Assembly (NCBI GenBank): GCA_021018815.1
Contig: JAITYX010000012.1
Coordinates: 1,674,001-1,738,000, forward strand
Source: Talinum fruticosum
Lineage: Eukaryota > Streptophyta > Magnoliopsida > Caryophyllales > Talinaceae
DNA: 64,000 nt
Direction of reading: 5' to 3'
Each line of letters opens with the position of its first letter. The first letter of the stretch is position 1. Under the pieces are notes generated by a model that worked only from the letters and a program-made list of their open reading frames with translations, made no database searches and was not told where the DNA came from. This document shows, piece after piece, positions 1 through 12,846 of the stretch. The position numbers were made by a program, and so were the translations under genes.

Positions 1-448
1 TTAGTTTTCATAAAAAGAGTTTTGTTAATCAAACCTCTTTTGAAATCATTTTTGTCCAAGAAACTTCTTAGTCTTTCATACGAAGCTCCGAGAGCTTGTT
101 TCGGACCATATAAAGCCTTTTGCAACTTGAAAATATGATTTGGAAATTCAAAATTTTTAAATCCAGGGGGTTGTTCAACATAAACTTCTTCTTGAAGATA
201 ACCATTGAGAAATGAACACTTAACATCCATTTGATAAAGCTTGATATTCATGCTAGATCCAAATGTTAGAAGAATTTTGACTCCCTCAATCCTAGCAACA
301 GGAGCAAAGGTTTCCCCACAATCAATACCCTCTTCTTGGTTATACCCTTGAGCCACTAGTTTGATTGCCTCAATCCCAAGCAACATGCCTAATTTCTTAC
401 TACCAACCCTTCCTCATCTAATTTGTTCTTAAAAACCCATTTGGTTCC
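1..448 (-). pseudogene. copia-3 reverse transcriptase fragment
   Basis: The reverse strand encodes the amino-terminal half of a Ty1/copia reverse transcriptase: the [16 protein letters not shown] block (about 310-255), then [11 protein letters not shown], a YVEQPPGF-like block, KLQKALYG and SYERL. The frame shifts several times and no start is present. The fragment runs off the left edge, so the YVDD core and RNase H would lie outside the window. At 448 it is cut by a solo LTR and resumes at 25813 with the matching upstream pol sequence, so both pieces belong to one element. It is close in sequence to the copia-2 copy at 27985-28470. A dead fragment. Confidence 0.85.
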
Positions 449-1666
449 CGAAGGTTTGCTCGGGGAGAAGTTAAGTCACCCTAGAGGGGGTTGAATAGGG
501 TGATGGAAGATTTTTGAGAAAATCAAACTCTTTTGCACAGAATAGAGACAGAAACTGATTCCGAGTCTAGATTGGACTCGAAAAGTGTAAACTCGGATAT
601 ACGTGGAAACCCTCCCGGGCGTGAAAACCACGGACAAGTGTCAATCCGGACATCAAGTCAAATCCACTAATTGAATCCTCAATTACAATGAATATGACTA
701 CCCAGATTTGTTCCCAAACAAATCTATTACAATTTTCCCAGTGCTCGAATTTACCTTATCCGATCGACCTAGTACTTCCAAGTTGAAGTTACCTTATCAA
801 CTTGGGATCCTCCAATTTTTCCCAGGGTTAGAAGTTCCCTTATCTCGACCTGGTACTTCCAAACCGAGGTAACCTTTACAGTTTGGGACAACCGAGTTGA
901 GGTAACCTTTACAACTCAGCCAGAGAGAAAGAGTAGAAGAGTAGTAAGAATTGCAATACAACCGACTCGAAAAATACAACTCGGAATATTAGAATTACAG
1001 TTTGGGAGTTGTATGCTAGAGAAGATGTTCAATATGGTCTCTCTTTTTCTTCCATTCGTCGGTTGAAATCTTGTGCTAAGGCTTTTATAAATAGTCCGCC
1101 TTGAAGAGATACCCGTTGTGCCTCCAACGTCTTTTCGTTGAAGCTGTCCGAGTCAACTAGCCGTTGTAACGGATAGTCCGAGTCACTCGATTTCTGGACC
1201 ACCTTGAAATAACCGTTGTGCCTTGGTCCTAGCTTCCAACAACTCTTTTTCCAACCTTTGTAAACTGGAAAAGCAAAACGAAAAGACCGTTAGACACATA
1301 AATAAAATATTACCCAAAACAATGAATGGACAAGGCTCTCAGTAAGTTCCGAGTTTTTCTAGAAATTCCAGCTTTTTGTCCGGCGGTGCTTTAATGGTCG
1401 AAGCCTTTTGCTTTTGCTTTTTCTTCGGATAATTGACATTAGAAAAACTCGCAAAAACATTAAGCACAATGGTTCTCAAAGTATAAATATACTTTGGTCC
1501 ATAATTAGATAAGGATTAGTCTAAATAAAGCATTTAATGACTAATTACCTTAATCTATTAATCTGAAATATTTCAAGTCTAATATTCAATATACTCAGAT
1601 TCCGGATATGCTAAAACTCATAAATAAATCATTCAATCTTAATGGGCACAAGAGTTATATAGACGT
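449..1666 (-). repeat. Solo copia LTR (LTR-C), first part
   Basis: This starts with the copia LTR edge (CGAAGGTTTGCTC, the TG of TGAAGG read as CG) and the conserved block ending in GGTGAATAGGGTG-like sequence found in the other copia LTRs here (3577, 12861, 31737, 34356). It is interrupted at 1667 by a gypsy LTR and resumes at 25551-25812, where it ends in GAGTCTTCG. Together the parts are about 1480 bp, the length of the LTR at 34356-35836. The five bases on the left (GTTCC, 444-448) match those on the right (GCTCC, 25813-25817) except for one. No internal region remains, so this is a solo LTR inside copia-3 pol. Confidence 0.8.
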
Positions 1667-3576
1667 TGTAACACCCCAAAACACCCCCGGGAGTATTACA
1701 TCGCCGAGTTCCTTAAAGGAACTCCCAAGGCTCTTTCCGGTGTTGGTTTGGCGGTCTAAACTCAACTTAGAAGTAATACCGGTGGTTTTCCTAAAAGAAT
1801 CCGAGATTCTCTCGAAAATTTCGACAGAGTGTCTGTTTGTAACATGGACTAACCCATAGGCTCAAAGCTTTAAAATCCTGCATAAAAGCATAATAAAACT
1901 CGACGAGCCACACGCTCGGAGTATACAACTCAACGGCCATACACCGGAGTTCAACCAATCATGCGGTACAACTTAAAACAATCTAACTGGTTACTATACA
2001 TTTGGTACAACTATATGCACTAAATTACAAGTACAATCATTTAGAAATAAACAATGCATGACAGCCACTTGGGTCTCTTCAACCAGTCAACAATCGGCAG
2101 GAGTCCGAAGCGTGTTAAGTGTAGATTATGCTTCGAAAGTGTACCTGCAACACTCGGGTAGGGACGGGGCAATTTGTGGGGGTGAGCAATAATCAACGGG
2201 CTCACCGGAGTCTTAAACCCTTAAAATGGAAATTCTTTACACATAATACTCATAATAATGAAATCAGCGAAAGCGTAATAATATAATACAAATCTATATC
2301 CTTTTCAATAAAATCTCTTGAAGTCATTCGCAACATTAAGCTCATAACACTTAAATCATTTGGAAGCACGATTTGCAATCATTTTAGGTATGGAATCACA
2401 TTAGACAAGGTGGAATCATCTACACTTTCTTTCAAATACTTTCCGAAAATTCTTTCGGGGCTTTCGGCGATTGAACTAGCACCGGGCGGTTCTCGGGCGC
2501 TACCCCGACTCGAGTTCCGGGACCTATCACTAGTCAAATACCGGAAGGCTCCGCTTTCCTCGTCAAGAAAGAATCAACCTCTCCGGTTGATGGGCATCCC
2601 GATACGCATATCGGGACCCCGTGGCCTCGATACGCACGACCACCTCCTTCCTCTGGTCTAAACAATCTAGCCCATAATTCATTTCAATCGAAGTGATCAC
2701 AATCACTTATCAAACTTGGTTTCTTACCAAGATCTCAATCAATTTCTCATCGTAGAAGGCATGACACACATGTCACCCTTCTAAATTCACTTTCTCAAAT
2801 CCGATTCACTTTCTCAAACAAGATTCACTTCTTTAAAACACATTCACGTTTGAAAGGCAGTTCACAAGAAGTTGTATTCGAGGATCATTTCACGTAAAAT
2901 ACAAAACACCTTTCAAAACTACTTTTGAGCATCACGTAAAGAAATCACATAGCACGAATAATCACCATTCAATGCAAGCAATCATTCTCAACTCTTTCCA
3001 ACTATACATTTCTCAATCCATCACTCTAGTACGATTAGTTTCCATTTTCCGAGCCACAATAACCACAAGCGGATATCACCTAATTCAGCGTCCCAACTTC
3101 TCACAATTCTCTGTCTTTATTTCAATTCCTTATTCTATGTCTCTACTCAGTCAATTCACTTCGTTTGCTTATGTCTCAACTTCTCACAACTCCCTATCTT
3201 TACTTCAATTCTTCATTCGAGGTCTCCACTTTATAAATCAACTTCCTTTGCTCATACTCGGCCATATGACTCCTATTCTCACTTTATCACTTAAATTCCT
3301 CTTGTTAGGTTCATCTTCCAACTTAATTTCATCTTAAAGGCTTAGATACATTCTAAACTCAACTTAACCTTACAATTCCCGCTCGTTGTTTCCCTGCCTC
3401 AAACTCCCGAGTGTATGTTTCTTTCCTTATTAACCGACTCTTATTCGTCCATCCTTAGTTGTATAACTCTTAATCACTTCTCATCACTCAATTCTGGTTA
3501 GCTTCGCTTACCTTCAAGTCTAGTTCAATCTCACGGACTCGGGCACATCTCCAATTCAATTTAACCCAACCACTCG
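1667..3576 (+). repeat. Ty3/gypsy-type LTR (TGTAA...TTACA), first part
   Basis: The LTR starts TGTAACACCCCAAAACACCC and is preceded by GACGT (1662-1666). The matching end TTACA followed by GACGT lies at 25541-25550, which gives a 5-bp inverted terminal repeat and a perfect 5-bp target duplication across 24 kb of later insertions. By eye it aligns over its whole length to the reverse complement of about 45140-46783. It is cut at 3577 by copia-1. It has no coding capacity; the open frames inside (2410-2661, 2972-3337) are not gene-like. Assignment to gypsy rests on length and termini and is not certain. Confidence 0.75.
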
Positions 3577-5155
3577 TGAAGGTTTGCTCAAGGAGAGTCT
3601 CGAGTTACCCTAGAGGGGGTGAATAGGGTGATAGAAAATTCTTTCGAAAATACACACTTTTGCGCGAAAAGAGGCAAAGACAGAATCCGAGTCTAATAAC
3701 AGAGTCGAAAAGATTGGACTCGTAAAGCAATGAATCGAAGAAGCAAGAGCACTAAGGCCGTCTCGAGTCTAGAATGAACTCGTAAAAAGAACACGGAGAT
3801 TTTACGTGGAAACCCTCCCGGGGCAGAAAATCACGGCCCGTGTCAATCCAGACACGAAGTCAAATCCACTATTTTGAGTCCACAAAATACCGTGAACTTG
3901 ACAGTAACCCGAGTTGCTCCCTTAGACAACTCTATACAAATTTTCCTAGACTCGAAGTTACCTTATCTCGATCTAGTACTTCCTAGCCGAGATAACCCTT
4001 ACAGCTTAGGGACAACTAAGCCGAGTTAACCTTTACAGACTTAGTCAAGGGACCTTACAAAGAATGTAAGAAGAGTTTGTAACTAAGTACAAGACCTTAC
4101 AACTCATAAAGTAATGAATTACAGAGTGGGAGTTGTAAGTTGAAGATTGAGAGGAAATACAATAACTTTGATCAAGTAAGTGTATAGACAATATGTTCGG
4201 CAACCTTCAAGTCTTGTGAAGTGGCTTCTATTTATAGATAACCAAGCAGAGTAGCCGTTATCTTCATCTCGCTGACCGAGAGTCTTCTCGTGACCGTTGG
4301 TAGAAGCTTTCGAGTCACTCAGAAAGTATCCGTTGAAATATGAACGTTGAACAACGGTTTAACTCTCTTGGAAGTCCCAAAACCATCGGCTGTGTCTTGA
4401 AAATGAGGTGGAAACCACCGTTAGGCTTGGCGTTCCATTTTTCCAGATATGGAAGCGCATGACTTCCGACACAATCTTCCGGGACTAAAGCAGGGAAGGT
4501 GAAAAGCCATATCTCGCTGGTGATTTGACGTTTTGAAGCCGGCTACTTTTGTAGTTTGAAAAGATATCCTCGATTGGATAACCTACAAAAGTAAAACAAC
4601 TTTGGTTTTCAAAGTATAAAATACTTTGGTCCAAGGTTAGACACGGATAATAAAATAATCATGATAATTAACCAACAGATTATCCGAGTCGGAAAAGAAA
4701 TGGAATTTTCCGAGTCTAAAATCCATGATGCTCGGAATTCCATAAGACTTAGTCTTAAGCAAAGAATCAAGTTCCGTAACGAATATCGAGAGGGAAAAAC
4801 TTGATATAGACTAAGTACGAAAAGAACTACGAATGCCGACTATGCAAACAATAGAGTAAATAACCACAAGTCAGATTCTGAGTGAGAAACGGCGGAATAC
4901 CGGTATATTCGAAATGCGATTAATCCGAGTGAGAGTGGACTCGGAATAAAGAACCAGCTTTCGAGTCGCTAACCGAAAAGCAATAACAGAGATGAGTGAG
5001 GGCCGAATCACTTAGAGAAGATACTATTTTACTCAAGTAAGTTTCTAAGACACAGAGAATGCCTTGGAATCAAAACTCTATAAGAATGACATCGTTATAC
5101 TTGATTCCTTTTGCATGACTCGTAAAGATATTGAGCAAAGTGTCTCGAGTCTTCA
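3577..5155 (-). repeat. copia-1 3' LTR
   Basis: The 1579-bp LTR is bounded by TGAAG and CTTCA (read on either strand), follows a polypurine tract and shares nearly its whole sequence with 12861-14969. A good TATA box (CTATAAATAG on the minus strand) is at 4228-4237. Differences from the 5' LTR are strikingly concentrated at CTG/CAG words, for example CTCG at 3599-3602 against CCG at 12883-12885. Confidence 0.9.
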
Positions 5156-5168
5156 ATCTCCCCTTTTT
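5156..5168 (-). other. copia-1 polypurine tract
   Basis: On the minus strand this reads AAAAAGGGGAGAT and lies directly before the 3' LTR start TGAAGACTCG. This is the expected position of the plus-strand DNA primer of an LTR retrotransposon, and it fixes the inner LTR boundary at 5155. Confidence 0.8.
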
Positions 5169-7283
5169 GATGAAAGGCATTCCATACTTAAACGAAACTT
5201 TGTTAGAGAAAAATAGATTGATTCCGAGTAGTTTGTTCAAGAGTAAGGCATATTGAATAGATCGTAGCAATATACAATATATCGTAGCAATATAAAGTAT
5301 GCTTTAACTCATTAACTCGTAAAATAAAGAACTCGTAAATTAATAATGAAATGCATCAATTCATTAAAAAAATTACAAGGGAATAAACTCCCCTAAACAA
5401 GACAACCAGCTTCGACTACATTTCTCCCCTTGCCTTTCAAAGAAAAACAAGAAACAAAAAGAAGGGAGAAAAGTACAAGTAAAACACATAAGTTGTCCGG
5501 ACAAAAAGAAAATTTTGAAGCGAAATTCTGGAGACACCGAGGAATTGTGACTCAGTGCATGGCTCCAACTAGGAAGGAGGGGATTTCGAGTGGAGGCGGA
5601 GGTGCGCCGGCGCCGATAAGATCTCGACGATGTGCTTGAGCGCGGCGAAGGGAGAACCGAAATAGTTCGTAGGGGCTCGCCTCGAGTGGCCGACCCGGAG
5701 AGAGTGGATCGAGGGGTTCTTCCCTTGGGATCTCGAGGGCTGGAGGGGGTTGCTCCGGCCGACTCGCCGGAGGAGCGAGATCTTCGACCCACTCGGATCG
5801 CCGTCCGAGCCGAGTACAGCAATTTGAGCTTGGGAAGCGGCTGTCCCTCGCCAGCTTGCCACGGCCTCTTCTTCCCTTTGCCTGGAAGGGGCTGCCTCAC
5901 CGCAGATTCCTCAAGCATCCTCCGCCGCATCCGCCGCTTCTTCCTCTTCTTCCTCAACTTCCTCGCTGTCCGAGGAGGTCGGGCTCGGGCTCGAGGACGC
6001 CTCGAGGTGTCTCGAGTCATCCTGGTCCCGAGCCGCCTTGGACCTTCTTTCTCTCGAGGAGCTCAGCCTAGCTCCTTCTTCTCTTTAACCAGCTCTCTCA
6101 TCTCAAGAACGAGAGACTGTCGCTCTCGGATTTGGGACTCGACCGGTCTTTTGGTTAATGGTCGACCTCGAAGAACAGTACTTGAAACCCCGAGCATGTC
6201 TCTCGAATTCGAAGACACAGAGGTGATCTTGTCCATGAAGACAGGGGACAAGAGGGCAGAGAGAGTTTTGGAAACACTGGAGGTGGAGGCACCACCAGGT
6301 GAAGAGGGAAGAGGGAGAGGGGTTGATTTCGAGTCCGAGGTGGAGAAGGAGGCCTCGGCTCCGAAGTTGTGAACCCGCACACCGTGGTTAGTTTCCGGTA
6401 TCCGTACCCTCGGAGTTCCTTCTTGCCGACCACAATGGCCGCCTCGCACACCGCGTTAGGGTCGGAGGGAAGAGGAACTTGGAATTGTTTGAAGACAAGG
6501 GTGAGAAGAGCACCGAAAGGAAGGGAGGTGCTCTTCTTGCTCGGAGTTGAGCCGGCACAGCGGCCATCCGCTCAATGAGGGAGGGGAAGAGGTCGACTTC
6601 GTATCCCTCCGGGATATCGAAGAGGGCTTTGAGGTGCTTGGAGTTGGGGTTCTCCTTGCTGGAATGCTGTGAGAAGAAGGTTCTCATCAGCAGAAAGCAC
6701 GTAAGCTCTGGCTTCGACTTCAACCGAGTCACGTAAAAGTTCTTTCGGACCTGTGGAATTCTGTAGCGTACTTTTCAAAGAAGTCGTCGGCGACTTCAGT
6801 GAAGGGAATAGGGTTACTATTCAAGAAGAGAGAAGAAACTTTGAACAAGTCGGTGAAGGAGAGAGGTGTTGATACTGAACAAGTAATGTTCCGAACCCGA
6901 GAGGTTAGAACATTTTCTGAGTGGGTGAGATGAGTATAAAACTCGAAACGAGTTCAGGATAGATGAACTCGCTGAAACACAAGAAAGGGTAGACTCCGGT
7001 GGTTTGGATATTGGACAACCAAGAGAATTTGGTTGTTGGGAAGAATTTGTCGTCCAAATGCAAGGTGCTCGGGTGACAACGAGTTTAGAAGGGGTTGAGC
7101 TTTCGGCTTGTTGGTGCGAGGCTTTTAGAGGATGAAGAAACCTGAAAGTCGGGATGGTTTCCTCTTTTAGGCATTGTGAGAGATGAAAAGATGAAACTCT
7201 TCGAAAGAAAAAGAGAAGGAGGTGTAGAAGAGAAGAAAACGAAAATGGTAGAAGAAAAATGAGAAGAGAGCAATCAAAAACTT
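5169..7283 (-). pseudogene. Degenerate downstream (env-like/ORF3) region of copia-1
   Basis: Sirevirus-type elements often carry an extra ORF between pol and the 3' LTR. Here the minus strand opens with MPKRGNHPDFQVSSSSKS near 7172 and continues in broken frames with recognisable stretches such as LDDKFFPTTKFSW (about 7050), YPELVSSFYTHLTHSENV (about 6950) and SVSTPLSFTDLFKVS (about 6860). These resemble the plant retrotransposon ORF annotated as putative plant transposon protein (Transposase_32). Toward 5370-6450 the sequence is GC-rich and encodes basic, Ser/Pro/Arg-rich text in several overlapping frames, consistent with a frameshifted carboxy-terminal region. The function of this ORF is unknown in general. 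Several breaks coincide with CTCG/CCG words. Confidence 0.55.
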
Positions 7284-7284
7284 A

Positions 7285-7306
7285 CGAGAGAGAGAGAGAG
7301 AGAGAG
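7285..7306. repeat. (GA)n microsatellite
   Basis: A GAGAGA run just upstream, in the minus-strand sense, of the copia-1 downstream ORF. A second short GA-rich run is at 7572-7586. The stretch 7307-7805 between this repeat and the pol stop holds no recognisable coding sequence and is best read as the copia-1 inter-ORF spacer. Confidence 0.8.
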
Positions 7307-7805
7307 CTTCTTTAACACTTGCGGACGATCAAGGGTCACTGCTCACGTAGCAAACTTCCACGAGAAGATTTTCGTTTTAGAATATCGAGATGAAGAGGGA
7401 TAGTCGATATATATAGAGAATACGCGCGCCCGTTCACTATCCGTTATGTAACTCCGTTCGACTCAGCTCTGTCCATCGGTCATTAATGCCCGGTGTGACA
7501 GCTTCTTCTTCAACGGTTGAGATATCGCGGTTTGAAATCTGCGGTTATGATCCGATCGCAGCGCTCGAGAAAGAGAGAGAGAAAGATTTTGAAATTATAA
7601 TCCGAAACTCTCCACTGTTCTAGAGATAGCTTTAGAAAATTTGATGTCCAAATTTCTCTTACGTCCGAGTTTGACTCGTAAAGAATTCCGAGTGACTCGA
7701 AACAACGAAATAACTATCAGCCCAAGTATCACGTGGTCAATCGAACTAACGGTTATAAACATGAAAGCACATAGCACGTAAATAGTCAAGAATCTTAACA
7801 CAAAA

Positions 7806-10800
7806 CTAAGCATTTAACATACCAAGCTCATTCCGAATAAAACAGAATTGATCTTCACCAAGAGGCTTAGTAAAAATATCAGCTAATTGAAGATTAGTAG
7901 GAATGAACTCAAGTGTAATATCACCCTTTTCGAGTGATCGCGTAAGAAGTGATACCTGACCTCAATATGCTTTGTTTTTGAGTGCTGGACAGGATTCTTA
8001 GTGATACCGATTGCGCTTTGATTGTCACACTTGATTGGAACCGAGTTGAGAAATAATCCAAGATCCTTCAAGTGTTGTTTTATCCAAAGGATCCGAGCGC
8101 AACAAGCTCCAGCGGCAATGTATTCAGCTTCCGCAGCTGATAGAGCTACTGAGTTTTGCTTCTTTGAGTGCCGGGATATTAGGGATTGACCCGTAAATTG
8201 GCAAGCTCCGGATGTGCTCTTTCGATCAACTTTATATCCTCGCGTAGTCCGCGTCTCGAGTATCCAGATCGAGTCGGCTCCGAGTCTCCGGAATACCACA
8301 GATCCTAAATTCCGAGTACCTGCAAGATATCTCGAATACTCTCTTCACCGCAGTGAGATGTGATTCTTTTGGATTAGCTTGAAATCGTGCACATAAGCAA
8401 ACACTCGAACATTATATCCGGTCCGCTTGAAGTAAGATATAACAGATGATCCAATCATACCTCGATAGAGTTTCGATCTATCGCTTTACCTGTCTCATCC
8501 GAGTCAAGCTTTATACTCGTCTGCTCATAGGGGTCGATGCGTGCTTTGCATCTTGAAGTTTATATTTCTTCAGCAGCTCCTTGGTGTATTTCGATTGATG
8601 AACAAAGATTCCATCTTTGTCTTGTTTGATTTGCAGCCTCAAGGAAGAAGTTGAGTTCTCCCATCATACTCATTTGGAACTCTTGACTCATCAACTCGTA
8701 AAATTCTCAGCACGTAAATTCATTAGTAGCACCGAAAATAATATCATCAACATATATTTGAACAATGAGAAAATCTTTCCCTTTGGTCTTTATGAATAGA
8801 GTCTTGTCGATCCGACCTCTTTTGAAATCATTTTGAACCAAGAAGTCTGCTCAGCTCTTTCATACCAAGCTCTAGGGGCTTGCTTAAGACCATATAGAGC
8901 CTTTTGAAGTTTGAAAACATGATTTGGAAATTCTGAGTTTTCAAAACCAGGAGGCCGCTCGACATAGACTTCTTCTTCAATAAAACCATTGAGAAAGGCA
9001 TACTTAACATCCATTTGATATAATTTAATATGCATGCAGGATGCAAATGCCAACAGATAGTCTAATGGCTTCTATTCTAGCTACTGGTGCAAAGGTTTCC
9101 CACAATCAATTCCTTCTTCTTGATTGTAACCTTGAGCTACAAGTCTAGCCTTGTTTCGACTACCACTCCACCCTCATCCAGCTTTGTTCTTGAAAACCCA
9201 TTTGGTTCCTATAACTCGGGTGGTCGAAGGTCGGTTGGTCGAGTCCGGACTTGGTTTCTTTCAAATTGATTCAGCTCTTCTTGCATGGCCTCTACCCATT
9301 CGGGTTCATTAAGGGCTTCTAGTGCATTTTTAGGTTCAGTTAATGAAATGAATGCAGTGAATGCACATAGATTATGAAGAGAGGATCGAGTTCTTACCCC
9401 ACTCGTTGATATCGAAATAATATTTTCTTGGGGATGACTCGGAAGTAAATTTGAATGCTTTACCAGCTTCTTTGATTCACCAGTGTCTGTGGGCTGAATA
9501 GCTTGATCTTCGAAGCTTGTTCCGAGTGATCGTCTTCATTGACTTGCTCGTTCTAAGCAAGCTCTTGAGCTGTCTCATTCTCGAGCCTCCTCGTTCCGAG
9601 TAGTCTCCTTCGAGTCTTTGTGAACTCATCTTCGTCATCATCCTTTCGAGCTTCGGCTCCGAGTATGCAGATTCACTTGGTTTCTCCTGTTCAAGCTCAT
9701 CAAACACTACGTGGATACTTTCTTCCACTTTGTTAGTTCGCTTATTAAAGATACGATAAGCTTTGCTATGAGAGGAGTAACCTAGAAAAATACCTTCGTC
9801 TCGACCGAGCATCAAACTTGGTCGATGATCCTTACCATTGTTGTGGACAAAGCACTTACATCCAAAAGATCCGAAATAGGAAATATTTGGCTTCCTCCCT
9901 TTGTAGAGCTCATAAGGTGTTTTCTTCGTAATGGGTCCGATGAGGCATCGATTGAGAATGTAGTTGGGCTGTGTTTATCGCCTCCGCCTGCAAATAGTAG
10001 GGCAAGTTGTGTTCAATCATCATTGTCCTTGCTATCTCTTCAAGGGTTCTGTTCTTTCTCTCAACTACTCCATTCTCGCCGAGGAGTTCGGGTGCCGAGA
10101 AGTTGTAAGAAATTCCATTCTTGTCACAAAACTCGAGAATTCCGAGTAATCGAACTCCCTTCCATGGTCGAGCTCGAATCTTTTGAATCTGAGTCCGGGA
10201 CTCCACTTGAATCTTTCTACAAAGCTTGCTGAACTCCTTGAAGGCTTCATTCTTATGCTTGAGAAAACACACCCGTGTAAATCTTGAAAAATCATCAATG
10301 ATAACAAGTATGTAAGATTTACATCCGAGACTCTTCACAGAATTTCGCCACATAGGTCCATATGTAGTAATTCAAGAACGTTGGATGTGGAAACTGTCTT
10401 CGAGATATTTGAATGAAGATTTGACTTGTTTCCCTCGGTGCATGCTTCACATATTTTATCCTTCTCAAACGCACGCTTAGGCAATCCTCTAACCAGCACC
10501 ATGAGATGTAAGCTTTTTGATAATATGCATGCTAATATGACCTAATCTACGATGCCAAGTCCAAGAATCATCTTGAAGAGATGCTTTCAAACAGGATAAA
10601 TTCCGACTTGGGTCGAAAGAGGGATGATGTAGGTATTACCCGATCTCTTACCTGAAAGTTTTACCTCTTTGGTGATCTCATCTCGTGATGTAGCACTTGG
10701 ATTGAGTGAATTTTACCTCTTGACCTTTGTCACATAGTTGGGAGATACTAAGTAGGTTGTACTTTAGCCCTTTGACAAGGTAGATCGGGCTCACCAGATT

Positions 10801-11000
10801 GCTTCCATTTCCAATCTTCCCAATGCCCACTATCTTACCTTTGCTGTCATCTCCAAAAGTCACCTTTCCCCTTTATATGACTCCAGCTCGTAAAAGAGTC
10901 CTTGGTCACCCGACATATGTCGAGAACATCCGCCGTCCAGTACCAATGTCCTTTTGATCTTTTCGAGTGACCCGCAAAACAGAGAGAATCTAACCCTTCT
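7806..11000 (-). pseudogene. pol: copia-1 pol: protease-integrase-RT-RNase H
   Basis: Encodes the retrotransposon enzymes that mature the polyprotein, copy the RNA and insert the DNA. In order on the minus strand: protease motif (10920-10937, Asp-Gly-Gly where Asp-Ser-Gly is usual, then CSRHM); pre-integrase block with KIVGIGKIGNGSNL and LLSISQLCDKGQEVKFT (10678-10863); integrase with VIIDDFSRFTRVCFLKHKNE (about 10250-10310) and NGVVERKNRTLEEIARTM (about 10020-10075); RT with FAPVARIE (about 9070-9100), [27 protein letters not shown] and YVDDIIFGATN (8734-8757); RNase H with SVALSAAEAEYIAAG (8115-8160). It ends ADIFTKPLG...LGML and a TAG at 7806-7808. At least six frame breaks are visible, several exactly at words expected to be CAG or CTG. 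Probably dead as written, but possibly much more intact in reality. Confidence 0.85.
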
Positions 11001-12802
11001 CACTTCCTCTAACGAACCCAAGAATATTTCTTACCGTGGTCCTTTCTCGAGGAAGAAGGTGCTTCGAACCCGATTTGAATGACTTTGGGTTTAGTCTCGA
11101 TTCTCGAGTCTTCTTCTCGGAGAACTGAGTCCGTGTCTCTTTCCTTTTAAAAACCTTTCCTTTTGAAACAGGAGAAAATAGTTTCTTTTTGTAAATAGGT
11201 CCGGGTTTAGTCCTCCTTTCATTTCTGTGAATGGGACCATGCTCAACCTTTTGAACTTAACAGCTCTGAATCCTTTTTGAACAATTCCGAGTAAGAATTA
11301 GATTCTTCCTCTTTGTTGAAACCAAGACCTTCTTTTCTAAAAGAGACACATTGTGATCCTAAGAGCATATCAAGGTTCTTCCGACCTTGAGTAAACTTTA
11401 AAACCAGATCTCGAGACTCAATGAGCTTTTGTTTCAGCTTGCTCATTTTCTTTCCCGAGTAACTCGACTCGGCCTCATTAGTTTGAGCACTTGTCTTGAG
11501 TTCTCTCGAGTGTGAGCCTCGCTTTTCTAATTCGTTTTTCAAGGATATGCTCTCGGACGAGATTGACTCAAGTTGTTCTTTGAAATGAGAAGAATCGAAT
11601 TGGACTTTTCTTCCAAAGTAAAGATGTATTTAGCTAAATCAACTTTGGAAAATTTGAGGAAGTAGTTTATTACCTCTTGAGGATTAGTTTCCTCGTTGTC
11701 CGAGTCCGAGTCCGACTCTCTTTCAGCCTTCCGAGTCGAAATTGCCATCGGACACTTCGAGTCATCTCGAGTCTTCGTCGTCTTCGGATGAATCCTCATC
11801 ACTCCATGTTGCCATCATGGCCTTTTTCTTCTTCCCTGTCCCTTCTTCGTTTTGTACAGTCCTTGACTATGTGGTCTTTGCTGCCACATTCAAAACATCC
11901 AGATTTCTTAGACAAAGATAACTTTGAGGGTGAAGAAAACTTACCTTTTCTCGTCTCTCTTGTCCTTTTGTAGAATTCTTCTTTTGGTCTTTTGTCCCAT
12001 CTTTTATGCTTTATCATTCTCTTGAAGCCTCTTGCAATGAGTGCCATGGGATCATCTTCCGAGTCGAGGAGCTCGGACTTGCTTCTTTGGATTCTCGAGG
12101 CTTTAAGCGCGATGTTCCTTTTGGAAGTACCCTCAGCATCTTCTTCTTCCGGATGTATCTCATGAGTCGAAGCTTTCCGATGAGCTCATCTCGGCTTCAA
12201 GAGTGAGAGGTTCTCGAGCCTCTTCTATGGCAGTCACTTTAGGACCCCATTGTTTTTGGGTAGGCTTCGAGAATTTTCCAGGCACATTTCTTCATGGGAG
12301 ATTTTCTTTCCCAGAGATTTGAGATTGTTGGTGATCTCAGTGAAGCGAATGAACATCCGAGTAATGTTCTCCTCTCGGCTCCATTTTGAAAAGCTCATAT
12401 TTATGAAGATACTCGACCGATCTTAGCTTGTCTCACCCGACTTGTACCTTCGTAGGTGTTGACTAAGGTATCCCATACCTCTTTAGCAGAGTCACGAGCA
12501 GAGACTCGATTATATTCTTCCGAGCTTATGGCGCACATGAGGATGTTCATGGCTTTGAATTTCTTTCGAACTTCTCCGCTTCGCTGGTGTGAACTCAGCC
12601 TTTGTCTTTGGAAGGATTCTGAATTCATCTGTCTTTGTTGGAATGTAGTTTCCTTGTTGTATGATTTCCCATACTTCTTCATCGTGATCCATGAGGAAAC
12701 ATTCCATAAGCTTCTTCCAAGTGACCGAAATTTGAACCTTTGAATTTTGGTGGCCTCGTTGGAAGATCTTCCTTCATCGAACTCTCCGTTGTTCCGAGCC
12801 AT
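11001..12802 (-). pseudogene. gag: copia-1 gag
   Basis: Capsid/nucleocapsid polyprotein. It starts MARNNGEFDEGRSS at 12802, close downstream of the PBS. It continues with the UBN2-type capsid region in alternating frames (MECFLMDHDEEVWEIIQQGN near 12700; FKAMNILMCAISSEEYNRVS and VWDTLVNTYEGTSRVRQAKI near 12440-12570). A CCHC zinc knuckle, CFECGSKDHIVKDC, lies at about 11860-11905. After it comes a charged, coiled-coil-like tail (KMSKLKQKLIESRDLVLKF, about 11400-11460) typical of Sirevirus-type gag. Frame switches are frequent. No separate stop between gag and pol can be assigned. Confidence 0.8.
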
Positions 12803-12846
12803 CCGATCTTTAGACTTTTGGATTGTTAGATCCTTTCCGAAAGGCT

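Noticed and set aside
2972..3337. 121-residue plus-strand ORF
   Set aside because: Inside the gypsy LTR; the corresponding region of the other copy (45140-46783) shows no conserved frame.
5373..6451. Large open frames on both strands (for example 246 residues plus, 215 residues minus)
   Set aside because: GC-rich part of the degenerate copia-1 downstream ORF; the plus-strand frames are shadows and the minus-strand frames low-complexity. No separate genes called.
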